Shown here: in pieces, positions 16,272-25,400 of the stretch
How the letters are laid out: each line of letters begins with the position of its first letter
Numbering within the stretch: position 1 is the stretch's first letter
Origin: CAZVFX01 sp964626565
GTDB taxonomy: Bacteria > Myxococcota_A > UBA9042 > CAIXZC01
DNA: 64,000 nt
Direction of reading: 5' to 3'
Assembly: GCA_964626565.1 (NCBI GenBank)
Contig: CAZVFX010000026.1
Location: 1-64,000 of the forward strand
Position numbers and translations under genes: made by a program
Notes under the pieces: generated by a model
The model's database searches: none
The model's input: only the letters and a program-made list of their open reading frames with translations
What the model was told of the DNA's origin: nothing

Positions 16272-16302
16272 GATGGGCCGGGCGCTAAGCACCCGGCCCA
16301 TC
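16272..16302. terminator. Strong hairpin after the ABC cassette
   Basis: GATGGGCCGGG (16272-16282) and CCCGGCCCATC (16292-16302) form a perfect 11-bp stem with a 9-nt loop, 36 nt after the ATPase 2 stop. There is no clear T-run on either side, so it may be a rho-assisted or bidirectional barrier. The rest of 16303-16528, up to the reverse-strand gene, shows nothing I can assign. Confidence 0.5.
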
Positions 16303-16528
16303 TAGGCCGCAGTCACCTTGGAAGGAGGAAGTGCCTCGTTGGTTGGAAGGAGGGTTCAACCATCGAAGCAAAGGATTGTCAAACAGCCGTTCAACCTTTA
16401 GTGCAAGCCGCGTGCCAGCCAGATCTGCTCTCGTCGAGAGCCTCGTCACAACAGGGGAGAACCGGATCAACGGCAGATCAGACAGCCTCCCCTGACACAG
16501 AAATCACGGGCTGTGGATATTTTCTACA

Positions 16529-18406
16529 CTACTGTGAGCGCAGTCTGGTCTCCAGGTCTACGAGCCGCCCGGAATTGGGGGTGAGGTTCCGGGCCAGTTG
16601 GGTTTCGAGCAGCGCGGCCTCGTAGTTCTCCTCGTTGATGAAGTAGAGCGCGTTGCGGTAGTGATACCATACCAGCAGTTTGGACAACTCCGGATGCAGC
16701 GGCGTGCCTTCCATGTCCTGGTAAAACGCAGTCCAGAACTGCTTCTGGTGGGCCATTTCGACGGCCGGCGACTCGGCGGACAGATTCAACTGCACGCCGG
16801 GGCCGCGGAAAGTGAGGATGGACATGGGCAGAGGCATGCCGCCTGTGCCCAGAGAGAAGGGGGCAAATTCGGCCAGCGCAGGGTCTACCTCCAGCACATC
16901 CGTTTCCAGGACTACCTCTCGGGTTTCCGCGATTTTCAAGAGTGCGGCAAGGGGGAAACCTCCGGTTTCGAAATACTCGGCAAAGAGGGGCTCGGTTTCC
17001 GGCCAGTCAGCGGCCATATCAAGGGCGTACCCCTTTCCCCCTTCGAAACGAGAGTAAAGGGACTGGTGAACCATGGCTACGTCCGGCCGGCGTTGTTCCA
17101 CCTCCCGGAAATAGAGGTGGTTGAAGAATGTGGCGTAGTAGCTGGGCATGAACAAGGCGTCAGGGGGCAGGCGCTCGTGAAAGTGCCGGTTCAGCACATC
17201 CCCGCCGGAAAAGGCGGAGAGGTCTGCGTGGGAGACGTTCTGCCGGTAGAGCACCGACCCGCTCCAGGCGGTGAGCAGGACCAGCACTGCGGCGGTCACC
17301 CACGCGGTGGTGGCAGCCTTGCGCCCTGCCCAACCGATGATGTGCGGGAAGTGAACCAGGGCCACGGCAGCGACGGCCAGCCCCTGCAGGCCCATGAGGA
17401 AATAGGCGTGGTCGTCGGGATTCTCCACGTCCAGGTACATGATAGCTTTGGAGGTGCCGCCGGCAATGATCAACAGCAGTAGCAGCCCGCCCATTTTGGG
17501 ATTGGCGATGAAGGCGAAGATCAGGCCTACTGAACCGGCAACGAACAGTGGGAAGCCGGCCAGGTCCACCCATTTCTCGAATATGGTGAGCATGGCCACC
17601 ATGAAGGGTGCTTTGGGCATTTCAGTGACTGAAATGTGGAACGCCTCAGCCGACAGCAGCGAATAGAAGCCGGACGGAGTCGACGGGTCCCCCCACATGA
17701 GCCAGCCGTCCGCGGCTCTTACGGGAAGATAAACGTAGACCAGCAACCCGGCCAGGGCGAGGAGGGCCATGGGTATGAGGAGCTTCGACATCAGCCTGGC
17801 CCGGACTGCGGGAAAAAACGTAAGATAGGCAACGCATGCGAGGGTGCCGAGCACGGTAAGAAAGTGGTGATTTCCCAGACCCAACCCAACCAGGAGCGAG
17901 GCCACCAGGGCGTAGCTGACGCGGTCCGGCGCCGCCGCCCACCGGATCGCGCACAGCACGATTCCCAGCATTATCACGCCGTTGAGGGTATACACTTCTG
18001 CCCTCACCGATTGGAACCAGACTGCAGGTGACAGCGTGAAGACTGCGGCCACCGCGGCCGCGCAGATGATACCGGGCAACCCGGGCCCCTCATTCTCGTC
18101 TCCTGTCGCCCGCGCCACCTCCAGACCCACCTTGAACAACAGGAGGGCGTGGAGGCCGCCCAAAAGGGCGTTGAACAGGTGTACCCGGAACGCGGCTGCC
18201 CCGACGGGTATCAGCGTGAAAAGACCTGACAGAATGACGTACAACGGAGTGCCTGGAGGGTGGGCGACTCCGGCGTTGTGCGCGACGGCCACAAACTCGG
18301 CTGAATCAAGCCAGAAAGAGTGTTGCCCGGTATGGAAGAGATAGAAGAGCGAGGAGGCCAGAAACACCAGCCAGCCGGCCACTGTGGCGGCATAACGTTG
18401 GCTCAC
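16529..18406 (-). CDS. DUF2723 (TMEM260-like) membrane glycosyltransferase-like protein
   Basis: The roughly 625-residue polytopic membrane protein has the DUF2723 hallmark near its N-terminus: FWLDSAEFVAVAHNAGVAHP followed by PGTPLYVILSGLF. Many transmembrane segments and a soluble C-terminal region with a TPR-like helix pair (RNALYFINEENYEAALLETQ) follow. The family is related to GT-C protein O-mannosyltransferases, with Asp-Glu in the first loop as the likely catalytic acids. GTG at 18406 is chosen because GGGGAG lies 7 nt before it; an upstream GTG at 18430 would overlap queD by 22 nt. It is the last gene of a reverse run. Confidence 0.85.
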   Translation of the reverse strand: MSQRYAATVAGWLVFLASSLFYLFHTGQHSFWLDSAEFVAVAHNAGVAHPPGTPLYVILSGLFTLIPVGAAAFRVHLFNALLGGLHALLLFKVGLEVARATGDENEGPGLPGIICAAAVAAVFTLSPAVWFQSVRAEVYTLNGVIMLGIVLCAIRWAAAPDRVSYALVASLLVGLGLGNHHFLTVLGTLACVAYLTFFPAVRARLMSKLLIPMALLALAGLLVYVYLPVRAADGWLMWGDPSTPSGFYSLLSAEAFHISVTEMPKAPFMVAMLTIFEKWVDLAGFPLFVAGSVGLIFAFIANPKMGGLLLLLIIAGGTSKAIMYLDVENPDDHAYFLMGLQGLAVAAVALVHFPHIIGWAGRKAATTAWVTAAVLVLLTAWSGSVLYRQNVSHADLSAFSGGDVLNRHFHERLPPDALFMPSYYATFFNHLYFREVEQRRPDVAMVHQSLYSRFEGGKGYALDMAADWPETEPLFAEYFETGGFPLAALLKIAETREVVLETDVLEVDPALAEFAPFSLGTGGMPLPMSILTFRGPGVQLNLSAESPAVEMAHQKQFWTAFYQDMEGTPLHPELSKLLVWYHYRNALYFINEENYEAALLETQLARNLTPNSGRLVDLETRLRSQ

Positions 18407-18408
18407 TC

Positions 18409-18771
18409 TCAATCTCCCCGGTAGGTGCACGATGACGAGTCGGTTTCCTTCACCGTCACCGCTTTTAGATCCGGCAACAGGTCTTTCACTTCCTCCCAGA
18501 TGAACACGGCGAGCATCTCCGCGGTTCCAGCCTCGAGTCCCGGGATCTCATTGATCACTTTGTGGTCCAGCCGGGCTTTCACCGGTGCGCAGGCCTTCAA
18601 AATGTCGCCATAGTCGACAACCCATTTGGCGTGGTTGTCTACTTCCCCTTCAACCACGATCTCCACCAGATAGCTGTGCCCGTGCAGTTGCCGGCACCGG
18701 TGCCCTTCCGGCGCGTTGGGCAGTTGGTGTGCTGCTTCAAAACGAAAGCTCTTCCTAAGTTCGATTTTCAT
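18409..18771 (-). CDS. queD: 6-carboxy-tetrahydropterin synthase / 6-pyruvoyl-tetrahydropterin synthase family
   Basis: The 120-residue protein has the zinc ligands of the fold (FEAAH and LHGHSY) and the conserved Cys in the preceding loop (HRCRQLHGH). DYGDI and LDHKVIN precede the catalytic His/Asp region, and a final Glu lies in VTVKETDSSS. QueD makes 6-carboxy-5,6,7,8-tetrahydropterin in queuosine biosynthesis; other members serve pterin synthesis. No queC, queE or queF is in the window. The start overlaps the stop of the upstream regulator gene (ATGA), and the stop is followed 2 nt later by the DUF2723 start. Confidence 0.88.
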   Translation of the reverse strand: MKIELRKSFRFEAAHQLPNAPEGHRCRQLHGHSYLVEIVVEGEVDNHAKWVVDYGDILKACAPVKARLDHKVINEIPGLEAGTAEMLAVFIWEEVKDLLPDLKAVTVKETDSSSCTYRGD

Positions 18772-20168
18772 GATATCAACCCATACTTCTTCAGCCTGTA
18801 GTACAAGGTGGTCCGGTTGATGCCCAACTCGGCCGCGGTGCGGCTCACCGAACCTTCGTTGCGGTCCAGGGCCTCTTTCAACTGGTGTTTTTCAAGATTC
18901 TCGAGCATTTCCGGCAGCCCGCCCTGCTGCTGTTCCTCCGGCACGGCTGCCGGCCCGAGGAAGGCGAGGTCCGGGCCTTCCAGCCGCGGCCCGGCGGCCA
19001 GGATCATCGCCCGCTCCATGACGTTCTCCAATTCCCGCACGTTGCCCGGCCAATCATAACCGAGCAGCACGCCCAGCGCCTCGGGGGTCAGCTCGCTGAT
19101 GGACTTACCGACCCGGGATTCGAACTTCTTCAAAAAATGGTTGGCCAGTGGCGGTACGTCCTCTTTCCTTTCTCTGAGCGGAGGCATGGGGATGGGGAAG
19201 ACGTTGACCCGGTAATAGAGGTCTTCCCGGAAAGCTCCCTGTTGCACCAACTCATCCAGGTTGCGGTTGGTCGCGGCGATGATGCGGACATCCACCCGCA
19301 CTGTTTCGGCCCCGCCCACCCGTTCAAACTCCTTTTCCTGCAGCACTCTGAGCAGACGAATCTGGATTTCCGGAGGAAGGTCGCCGATTTCGTCGAGGAA
19401 GAGGCTGCCGTTGTGGGCCAGTTCGAACCTGCCCAGGCGTTGAGAAATGGCGCCGGTGAACGCGCCTTTTTCGTGGCCGAACAGCTCGCTTTCTATCACT
19501 GTTGGAGGAAGCGCGGCCAGATTCACGCGGACGAACGGGCCGTCGCGCTGAGGACTGGAGTTGTGGATGGCCCTGGCCACCAGTTCCTTGCCGGTGCCGC
19601 TCTCACCGGTGATGAGCACGGTGGACTGTGTCGGAGCCACTTTCTCGACAGTGTCGAGCACTTCCTGGAGCTTGGGTGAATCGCCGACGATGTCGCCGTA
19701 GTTGTACTGCCAGTCCACCTCTTTGCCCAGGTATCGGTTCAGCTCTTCCAGCCGCGCCACGAGGCGGCGGTTTTCGTCCTTGACTCCAAAGAGTTCGAGG
19801 GCCTGGTCCAGCACCACCACCATCTCCCGACGGTCCCAGGGCTTCTGGACGTACCGGTGCACCAGCCCGGAGTTCAGCGCTTCCACCACTACCTCGATGT
19901 CCCGGTATGCAGTCAGCAGTATGGCGATCGCTTCCGGCTGAATCTCTCGAGCCTTCTCCAGGAACTCGAGTCCGGTCATGCCGGGCATGCGCTGGTCCAC
20001 GACCAGCACGGAGAATTTGCGCTCAGCCATCATCTCGAGGGCCTTTTCCCCGCCGTCAGCCGCGGCCAGTTCGAAGCGGTCTCCGAAGTTCATGTCGAAG
20101 GTTTCGAGGTTATCTTCCTCGTCGTCAACATGCAGGATTGGGAACCCAGTGCCCATCTCTTCCACCAT
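18768..20168 (-). CDS. NtrC-family sigma-54-dependent response regulator
   Basis: The 466-residue protein has a receiver domain (about 8-125) with the phospho-acceptor Asp58 in LVVDQRMPG and Lys in YVQKPW. An AAA+ domain follows with Walker A GESGTGKE (188-195), the sigma-54 contact loop GAFTGA (235-240) and Walker B LFLDEIGDL. A C-terminal Fis-type helix-turn-helix (SVSRTAAELGINRTTLYYR) closes the protein. It should activate sigma-54 promoters after phosphorylation. No sensor kinase gene is in the window, so its partner is elsewhere. It follows the small membrane-protein gene by 39 nt and overlaps queD by 4 nt. Confidence 0.93.
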   Translation of the reverse strand: MVEEMGTGFPILHVDDEEDNLETFDMNFGDRFELAAADGGEKALEMMAERKFSVLVVDQRMPGMTGLEFLEKAREIQPEAIAILLTAYRDIEVVVEALNSGLVHRYVQKPWDRREMVVVLDQALELFGVKDENRRLVARLEELNRYLGKEVDWQYNYGDIVGDSPKLQEVLDTVEKVAPTQSTVLITGESGTGKELVARAIHNSSPQRDGPFVRVNLAALPPTVIESELFGHEKGAFTGAISQRLGRFELAHNGSLFLDEIGDLPPEIQIRLLRVLQEKEFERVGGAETVRVDVRIIAATNRNLDELVQQGAFREDLYYRVNVFPIPMPPLRERKEDVPPLANHFLKKFESRVGKSISELTPEALGVLLGYDWPGNVRELENVMERAMILAAGPRLEGPDLAFLGPAAVPEEQQQGGLPEMLENLEKHQLKEALDRNEGSVSRTAAELGINRTTLYYRLKKYGLIS

Positions 20169-20207
20169 AAACCTCCGACCTTCGCGGAAGATAACAGGGG
20201 CCGGGTT

Positions 20208-20642
20208 TTAAGTCAAAGCCGCGCGCAGCTCCTCCTCCCACGTCTCCTTGTCCTCCGCGGAGACCACGAAGAGTGGAAGGTCGGGACGGGCGGAGGTGAT
20301 GCAAAGCACGTAGGCGCCGCGGTATTTGCGGGCCCGTTTGTGGCGGGTTTCCGCGGTGCTTTCCAGGGTGTATCGCCTTACGGTCTGCAACGGGATCTCA
20401 CCTCGCGCCGCGATTATTGTGGAGCGGTAGATGATGGTGTCGTTGACCAGGGCCAACACTCCCGGCGTACGGTTCATCCCGGAGACGATGCCGCAGCCGG
20501 TGAGCAGTTTGATGGAGTGCCCGTACCGCTGCCTCAACTCTTCGGCGACCTTTATGCCCTTGGCGGAAAACGCCTTGAAGAGAAGATAGAAGAAGAGGAG
20601 GAGACCTGAAGGGAGCGCGACTGCGTAGATCAGCCAGTTCAT
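20208..20642 (-). CDS. Small membrane protein with PH-like domain, unknown
   Basis: The 144-residue protein begins with a membrane helix (NWLIYAVALPSGLLLFFYLL). A soluble region follows that reads like a small beta-barrel fold: GIVSGMNRTPGVLALVNDTI, IYRSTIIAARGEIPLQTVRR, and a C-terminal helix (SAEDKETWEEELRAALT). This is suggestive of a PH or GRAM-like domain, but no family is recognised. The start ATG overlaps the trmFO stop (ATGA, 20639-20642), and a longer in-frame ORF reading into trmFO is rejected. Its place in an RNA/DNA-maintenance operon gives no functional clue. Confidence 0.65.
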   Translation of the reverse strand: MNWLIYAVALPSGLLLFFYLLFKAFSAKGIKVAEELRQRYGHSIKLLTGCGIVSGMNRTPGVLALVNDTIIYRSTIIAARGEIPLQTVRRYTLESTAETRHKRARKYRGAYVLCITSARPDLPLFVVSAEDKETWEEELRAALT

Positions 20643-21961
20643 CTGTCCACCTCCCATTCTTGAAAAGCCTCCCTCGCCTTGGCGAGTTGGAGTTGGCGCC
20701 GTTCTTTTTTGCGGCGGGCTTTGGCCGGCGGCAGCAGGCCCCAGTGCATGTTGCTTGGTTGAAGGGGCACGGACTGGCTCGACGTGATGTGGTGGAGCAG
20801 TCCGCCCAGTGCGGTTTCCGGGGGGGGAGGCTGTGCCGGAGAACCCGCGATTTTGTCCAGCACGAACCTGGCTGCCAGCAGTCCGGAAGCACATGACTCG
20901 ACATAACCTTCCGCACCTGCGAATTGGCCTGCCACAAAGACGTTGGGCATGGCGTTCAGCGACAGGTCTGAGGCCACCAGGCGGGGAGAATCGATATATG
21001 AGTTTCGGTGCAATGACCCGTAGCGTAGGAAACGGGCTTTCTCGAGGCCCGGGATCAGGCGGAATACCCGCTTCTGCTCGCCCCTGGTGAGCCGGGTCTG
21101 AAACCCCACCATGTTGTAGGCCGAGCGCGCCCGGTTCTCGGCCCTCAATTGCACCACGGCCCACAGTTTCCTATCGGTGCGGCGTTCATCGCCAAAACCG
21201 GTGGGGCGCAGCGGCCCATGAGCCAGCGCGGTCCAGCCCCGGGACGCGATGGCTTCCACCGGCTCACAGCCGCCGAACAACGGGAGCTTATCCAGTTCGT
21301 CGAAACCGCGGGGAACAATCTTCTCGGCGAGAATGAGCGCCTTCATGAACCGGGTGTACGCATCTTCATCCATGGGTGCGTTGAGGTAGTCTCCCTCACC
21401 TTCTTCATGGCGTGAAGCTGAGAACAGCCGTGACCGGTCAAGAGAATCGGCGTCCAAGATGGGCGCAATGGCGTCAAAGAAGAAGCAGCGGTCTGCTCCC
21501 ACCAACTCCAGGACGTGGCTCATGAGCGCGTCGGAGGCGAGGGGTCCGGGGCACAGAATGGTCAACTGGTCCGGAGAGAGACTGGTGACCTCTTCACGAC
21601 GCACATCCACCAGCGGGTGGTCTTGCGCCAGGGAGGTGAGTTCTCTCGCAAAAGCTTCTCTGTCTACCGCCAGGGCGCTACCCGCGGGGACCGCGGTGCG
21701 GTCCGCAACTTCCATTACAGGAGAGCCCAGCTTTCGCATCTCCTCTTTGAGCAGTCCCACCGCGACTCCGGGGCTGTCGGAGCGCAACGAGTTGGAGCAC
21801 ACGAGCTCGCCTAGTAGCGGTGTCTCATGAGCGTCGGTCATGCGGGAAGGGCGCATTTCGAAGAGGGTGCTCGCCACGCCGGCGCGCGCGAGGGTAAGCG
21901 CGACCTCGGTGCCGGCCAGTCCTCCGCCAATTATGTGGACATCTACGACCGTGGAGGTCAT
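20639..21961 (-). CDS. trmFO: tRNA (uracil-5-)-methyltransferase TrmFO
   Basis: The 440-residue flavoprotein starts with the FAD dinucleotide fold (VHIIGGGLAGTEVALTLARA). It contains the catalytic cysteines in LVCSNSLRSD and ESCASGLLAA, plus AKARRKKERR near the C-terminus. TrmFO uses methylenetetrahydrofolate and FADH2 to make m5U54 in tRNA. I use the ATG at 21961, which overlaps the topA stop (ATGA); an extension of 30 residues upstream reads through topA zinc-ribbon coding and is not real. The topA-trmFO pairing is common in bacteria. Confidence 0.95.
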   Translation of the reverse strand: MTSTVVDVHIIGGGLAGTEVALTLARAGVASTLFEMRPSRMTDAHETPLLGELVCSNSLRSDSPGVAVGLLKEEMRKLGSPVMEVADRTAVPAGSALAVDREAFARELTSLAQDHPLVDVRREEVTSLSPDQLTILCPGPLASDALMSHVLELVGADRCFFFDAIAPILDADSLDRSRLFSASRHEEGEGDYLNAPMDEDAYTRFMKALILAEKIVPRGFDELDKLPLFGGCEPVEAIASRGWTALAHGPLRPTGFGDERRTDRKLWAVVQLRAENRARSAYNMVGFQTRLTRGEQKRVFRLIPGLEKARFLRYGSLHRNSYIDSPRLVASDLSLNAMPNVFVAGQFAGAEGYVESCASGLLAARFVLDKIAGSPAQPPPPETALGGLLHHITSSQSVPLQPSNMHWGLLPPAKARRKKERRQLQLAKAREAFQEWEVDR

Positions 21962-24195
21962 CTCTCGGTGTGACCGCACTTGGGGCAGCGCAAGGTCTTC
22001 TGCTTGCCCCTTCCCTTCTCTTCCATGTACGCGTTTCCGCACGATGAGCATTCGGTTTCCTTGGGCCGGCCAAAGAGCACGAACTCACAGGTCGGGGACG
22101 CCGAGCAACGATAGAAGGTCGCACGTTTCTTGGACTTTTTCTCCACCAAGGTCCCTTCGCAACCATCTTTCGGGCACGCCAATCCGGTGGAGAAGGGGCG
22201 GGTGGTCTTGCACTTGGGATAGTCGCTGCACGCCCAGAACCGCCCGTAGCGACCGTCCTTCAGCACCATGTCGCCCTTGCAGTTTTCGCACTTCTCTTCC
22301 GCAACCTGCTCTTCCACCACCACGGGGACTCCACGATCATCCCGGAAGAAGGCCAAGGTGGTGCGGCAGTCGGGAAATGCGGAGCAGGCGAGGAACGCGC
22401 CGTTCTTGCCGAACCGAATCACCATGTTGCTCTCGCACCGGGTGCACTTCAATTCGGTAGTCTGCGGCTGCTGTTTGACGTTCCGCATGTCGGTCTTGGC
22501 TGTTTCCAGCGACAAGGCGAACTTCTCCCAGAACGGCTTGAGGATATCCTGCCGCACTGCGTCGCCTTCTTCGATGCGATCCAACGCCTCTTCCATCTTG
22601 GCGGTGAATTTGGCGTTCATAACGTTGGGGAAATTCTCGCGGAGCAGGTCGGTGACCACATAGCCTAATTCCGAGGGTTTGAACCGCGCCTTCTCCTTGA
22701 ACACGTAGTTCTTCTCCTGGACGGTAGAGAGGATGGTGGCATAGGTGGAGGGACGACCGATGCCCTGCTTTTCGAGCTCCTTGACCAGGGTCCCCTCGGT
22801 GAATCTGGGCGGGGGCTGGGTGAAATTCTGCTCGCCGTCTACGGAGAGCAGGTTCAAGTCCTTGCCTTTTTCCAGGGGCGGCAGCGGGGGCTCGTCCCCG
22901 TTTTCCTGTGCCTCAGCCTTAAAGACTTTCAGGAATCCATCAAAGAGCAGCACCCTTCCGGTGGCCTCGAAAGTCCACTTGTCGTCCGCCATGATCGTGG
23001 CGACGGTCACATCGTACCGTGCGGGGACCATCTGCGAGGCGAGGAACCTGTTCCAGATGAGGCGATACAGCCGGAAGCTGTCCCGATCCACAAACTGTTT
23101 CACCTTGTCAGGGGGGAAGTTGGTGGAGGTGGGCCGAATGGCTTCGTGCGCGTCCTGGGCCGACTTCTTGTTCTTATAGAAGTTGGGTTTGGACGGGAGG
23201 TATTGCTTGCCGTAATTACTTTCGACAAATCCGCGGGCCGCGCCGATGGCGTCGTTGGACACTCTTAGCGAGTCGGTCCTCATGTAGGTGATGAGTCCGT
23301 GGGTGCCGTCGCCCGCCATATCCACGCCCTCATAGAGCCGCTGGGCGATGGACATGGTCTTTTTGGCCGAGAACCGGTAGAGCCGGTGCGCGTCCTGCTG
23401 CAGTGTGCTGGTGATGTAGGGCGGTAACGCGTAGCGTTTCTTCTCTTCACGAACCACCTTGGTGATGTGGTATTTTGCTTTGCGCAGTTGGTCGAGGAGC
23501 GGCTTGGCCTGCTCCTCGCTGCCCACTTCCGCTTTGTCGTCGCCGATACGCACGAGCCGGGCGCTGAATTCCGGTGGCTCGGTCGAGCTGAGCTGGGCTC
23601 TGATGACCCAGTACTCATGCGCGTCGAAGCCCTGAATTTCCCGCTCCCGGTCGACCACGAGGGCGACCGCCACGGACTGGACACGGCCGGCGGACAGGCC
23701 GCCGCTCACCTTACGCCACAGTAACGGACTCAACTCATAGCCTACCAGGCGGTCGAGAATTCGACGGGCCAGTTGCGATTCGTAGCGACGCTTGTCGAGT
23801 TTGCCCGCCGCGTCCAACGCCCGCTTGACTCCGCTGCGAGTAATTTCGTGAAGCAGCACCCTATAGAACTTGGGCAGCTCTTCCTTACTCTTTCCTTTGG
23901 CAATTTCCTGGGCCACGTGCCAGGCGATAGCTTCTCCCTCGCGGTCGGGGTCGGAAGCCAGGTAAATCGCGTCCACGCCGTCGGCCGCCTGCCGCAGCCG
24001 CTCTACCACCTTGCTCTTGCCGCGAATCAATCGGTAGGAAGGTTGAAAACCCTTTTCGACGTTGACCCCGATCTGATTCTGAGGAAGATCCTTGATGTGG
24101 CCAACAGTGGCGCTGACCTGAAAATCGCTTCCCAGATATTTGGACAGGGTACGCGCCTTTGCAGGTGACTCTACTACCAGAAGGGACTTAGGCAT
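21958..24195 (-). CDS. topA: DNA topoisomerase I
   Basis: The 745-residue type IA topoisomerase has an N-terminal TOPRIM domain (KSLLVVESPAKARTLSKYLG and SDPDREGEAIAWH) and the active-site Tyr in GLITYMRTDSLRVS. Four C-terminal Cys4 zinc ribbons follow (first at KCTRCES, last at CSSCGN...CPKC). It relaxes negative supercoils. The ATG is preceded by GAGAGG, 4 nt downstream of the dprA stop. It is coupled to trmFO by a 4-nt overlap. Confidence 0.96.
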   Translation of the reverse strand: MPKSLLVVESPAKARTLSKYLGSDFQVSATVGHIKDLPQNQIGVNVEKGFQPSYRLIRGKSKVVERLRQAADGVDAIYLASDPDREGEAIAWHVAQEIAKGKSKEELPKFYRVLLHEITRSGVKRALDAAGKLDKRRYESQLARRILDRLVGYELSPLLWRKVSGGLSAGRVQSVAVALVVDREREIQGFDAHEYWVIRAQLSSTEPPEFSARLVRIGDDKAEVGSEEQAKPLLDQLRKAKYHITKVVREEKKRYALPPYITSTLQQDAHRLYRFSAKKTMSIAQRLYEGVDMAGDGTHGLITYMRTDSLRVSNDAIGAARGFVESNYGKQYLPSKPNFYKNKKSAQDAHEAIRPTSTNFPPDKVKQFVDRDSFRLYRLIWNRFLASQMVPARYDVTVATIMADDKWTFEATGRVLLFDGFLKVFKAEAQENGDEPPLPPLEKGKDLNLLSVDGEQNFTQPPPRFTEGTLVKELEKQGIGRPSTYATILSTVQEKNYVFKEKARFKPSELGYVVTDLLRENFPNVMNAKFTAKMEEALDRIEEGDAVRQDILKPFWEKFALSLETAKTDMRNVKQQPQTTELKCTRCESNMVIRFGKNGAFLACSAFPDCRTTLAFFRDDRGVPVVVEEQVAEEKCENCKGDMVLKDGRYGRFWACSDYPKCKTTRPFSTGLACPKDGCEGTLVEKKSKKRATFYRCSASPTCEFVLFGRPKETECSSCGNAYMEEKGRGKQKTLRCPKCGHTER

Positions 24196-24199
24196 TCAT

Positions 24200-25339
24200 C
24201 TACCTCTCAAGCCGAACGTTGCAGATATATTGATTTCCCGCCCTCTTTTCCACCCAACCATTCAATTCAAGTTCGCAAAGCAGAAGGCTGAGTTCTCCGG
24301 GGCCGATGCCCAATGATGCGACGAGGTCATCCACATGAGTCAGACCTTCGGCAACGGATTCAAGGGCTATCTTCACCTTTTTTTCAAGCCCTTTGAGCGA
24401 CACCGTCTGCTTTTTCACCGCCAGATCCAGCCTGGGGGAAACCGCTCCGGGAGGGCCATTTGCAAGCTCGCCGTACAAGCTTGCAAGCGCCTCCGTCCCG
24501 ACGAGTGGAGGCACGCCTTCAGCCAACAACTTCAACCCCCCGGCGCATGCTGCCACGTCGATGGGTCCGGGCACTGTATACAATCTTCGATCGCATTTCA
24601 ACGCAAACCTTGCAGTGTAGAGTGCGCCACTGTTCGCGCGTGCCTGAACGATTATTACCGCTGCCGCCAGACCGGCAATTATTCGATTTCGCTCCGGGAA
24701 GGAGAAGTGAAGAGGGGCTCCCCGCAGGGGAAGTTCGGAAACTAGGGCGCCGCGCTCGGAAATTTCTGCGAAAAGCTCGCGATTGCCGGCCGGGGAGGGC
24801 TTTAGCAGACCTGAGCCCATGACCGCAACGGTCACGCCGTTGCGGTCGAGGCACCCCCGGTGCGCGGCCGTGTCTACCCCCCGCGCCCCGCCGCTCACCA
24901 CTACCCCGCCCATTTGCGCCCACGCAGCCGCAAATCCATAGGCTATGCGTTCGCCGTACTCCGCCCCGGACCGGGAACCCACCAGCGCCAGCCCCGGGGC
25001 GCCGGTCAGGTCGGGCAAGAGGCCCTTGACGTAAAGCAGGGGCGGCGGTCGCAACGAACTTATCAAGGCCGGGGGCCATCCTTCCGAATCCGGAGTGAGC
25101 AGCCGAATCGAGTGCCGGTCCAGCAACTTTAACTCCTCCTCCGCCGCTTTGGCGAAGCTATCCGCACTCTCCCAGCGCGCCAGGACCGAATCGGGCGCCA
25201 ACTCCAGGGCCGCCCGCGCCCCGCCGTACGTGCGCAGCAGGTTGCCCAACTCCAGGGGGCTCTTCACTCCTACCAGGACCAATGCCCGGGCCACTGTTTC
25301 ATCGAGCGGCCCCAGTCTTCTTTCCAACGACTCGATCAT
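24200..25339 (-). CDS. dprA: DNA-processing protein DprA
   Basis: The 379-residue protein has the Rossmann-like DprA/Smf core: VGSRSGAEYGERIAYG, VVSGGARGVDTAAHRG, and FPERNRIIAGLA. A C-terminal winged-helix follows (EGLTHVDDLVASLGIGPGEL). DprA binds single-stranded DNA and loads RecA during natural transformation. The dprA-topA order is frequent in bacteria. It is first in a reverse run of seven genes. Confidence 0.94.
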   Translation of the reverse strand: MIESLERRLGPLDETVARALVLVGVKSPLELGNLLRTYGGARAALELAPDSVLARWESADSFAKAAEEELKLLDRHSIRLLTPDSEGWPPALISSLRPPPLLYVKGLLPDLTGAPGLALVGSRSGAEYGERIAYGFAAAWAQMGGVVVSGGARGVDTAAHRGCLDRNGVTVAVMGSGLLKPSPAGNRELFAEISERGALVSELPLRGAPLHFSFPERNRIIAGLAAAVIIVQARANSGALYTARFALKCDRRLYTVPGPIDVAACAGGLKLLAEGVPPLVGTEALASLYGELANGPPGAVSPRLDLAVKKQTVSLKGLEKKVKIALESVAEGLTHVDDLVASLGIGPGELSLLLCELELNGWVEKRAGNQYICNVRLER

Positions 25340-25343
25340 CGCG

Positions 25344-25372
25344 TTGCCTTTGGCTGACGGTTTCGCTAAACT
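25344..25372 (+). promoter_or_regulatory. Candidate promoter of the lipoprotein gene at 25401
   Basis: TTGCCT (25344-25349) and TAAACT (25367-25372) are 17 nt apart in the 61-nt gap between divergent dprA and the forward gene. Confidence 0.5.
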
Positions 25373-25400
25373 GTCTACCTGTTCTTATCGGGGGTTTGGC

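Noticed and set aside
16303..16528. Possible tRNA (GGTTCAA T-loop-like string near 16350-16360)
   Set aside because: No acceptor stem, anticodon stem or D-stem could be paired around it.
20643..21164. In-frame N-terminal extension of the small membrane protein
   Set aside because: It overlaps trmFO in another frame. The ATGA junction and a membrane helix right after the later ATG mark the real start.
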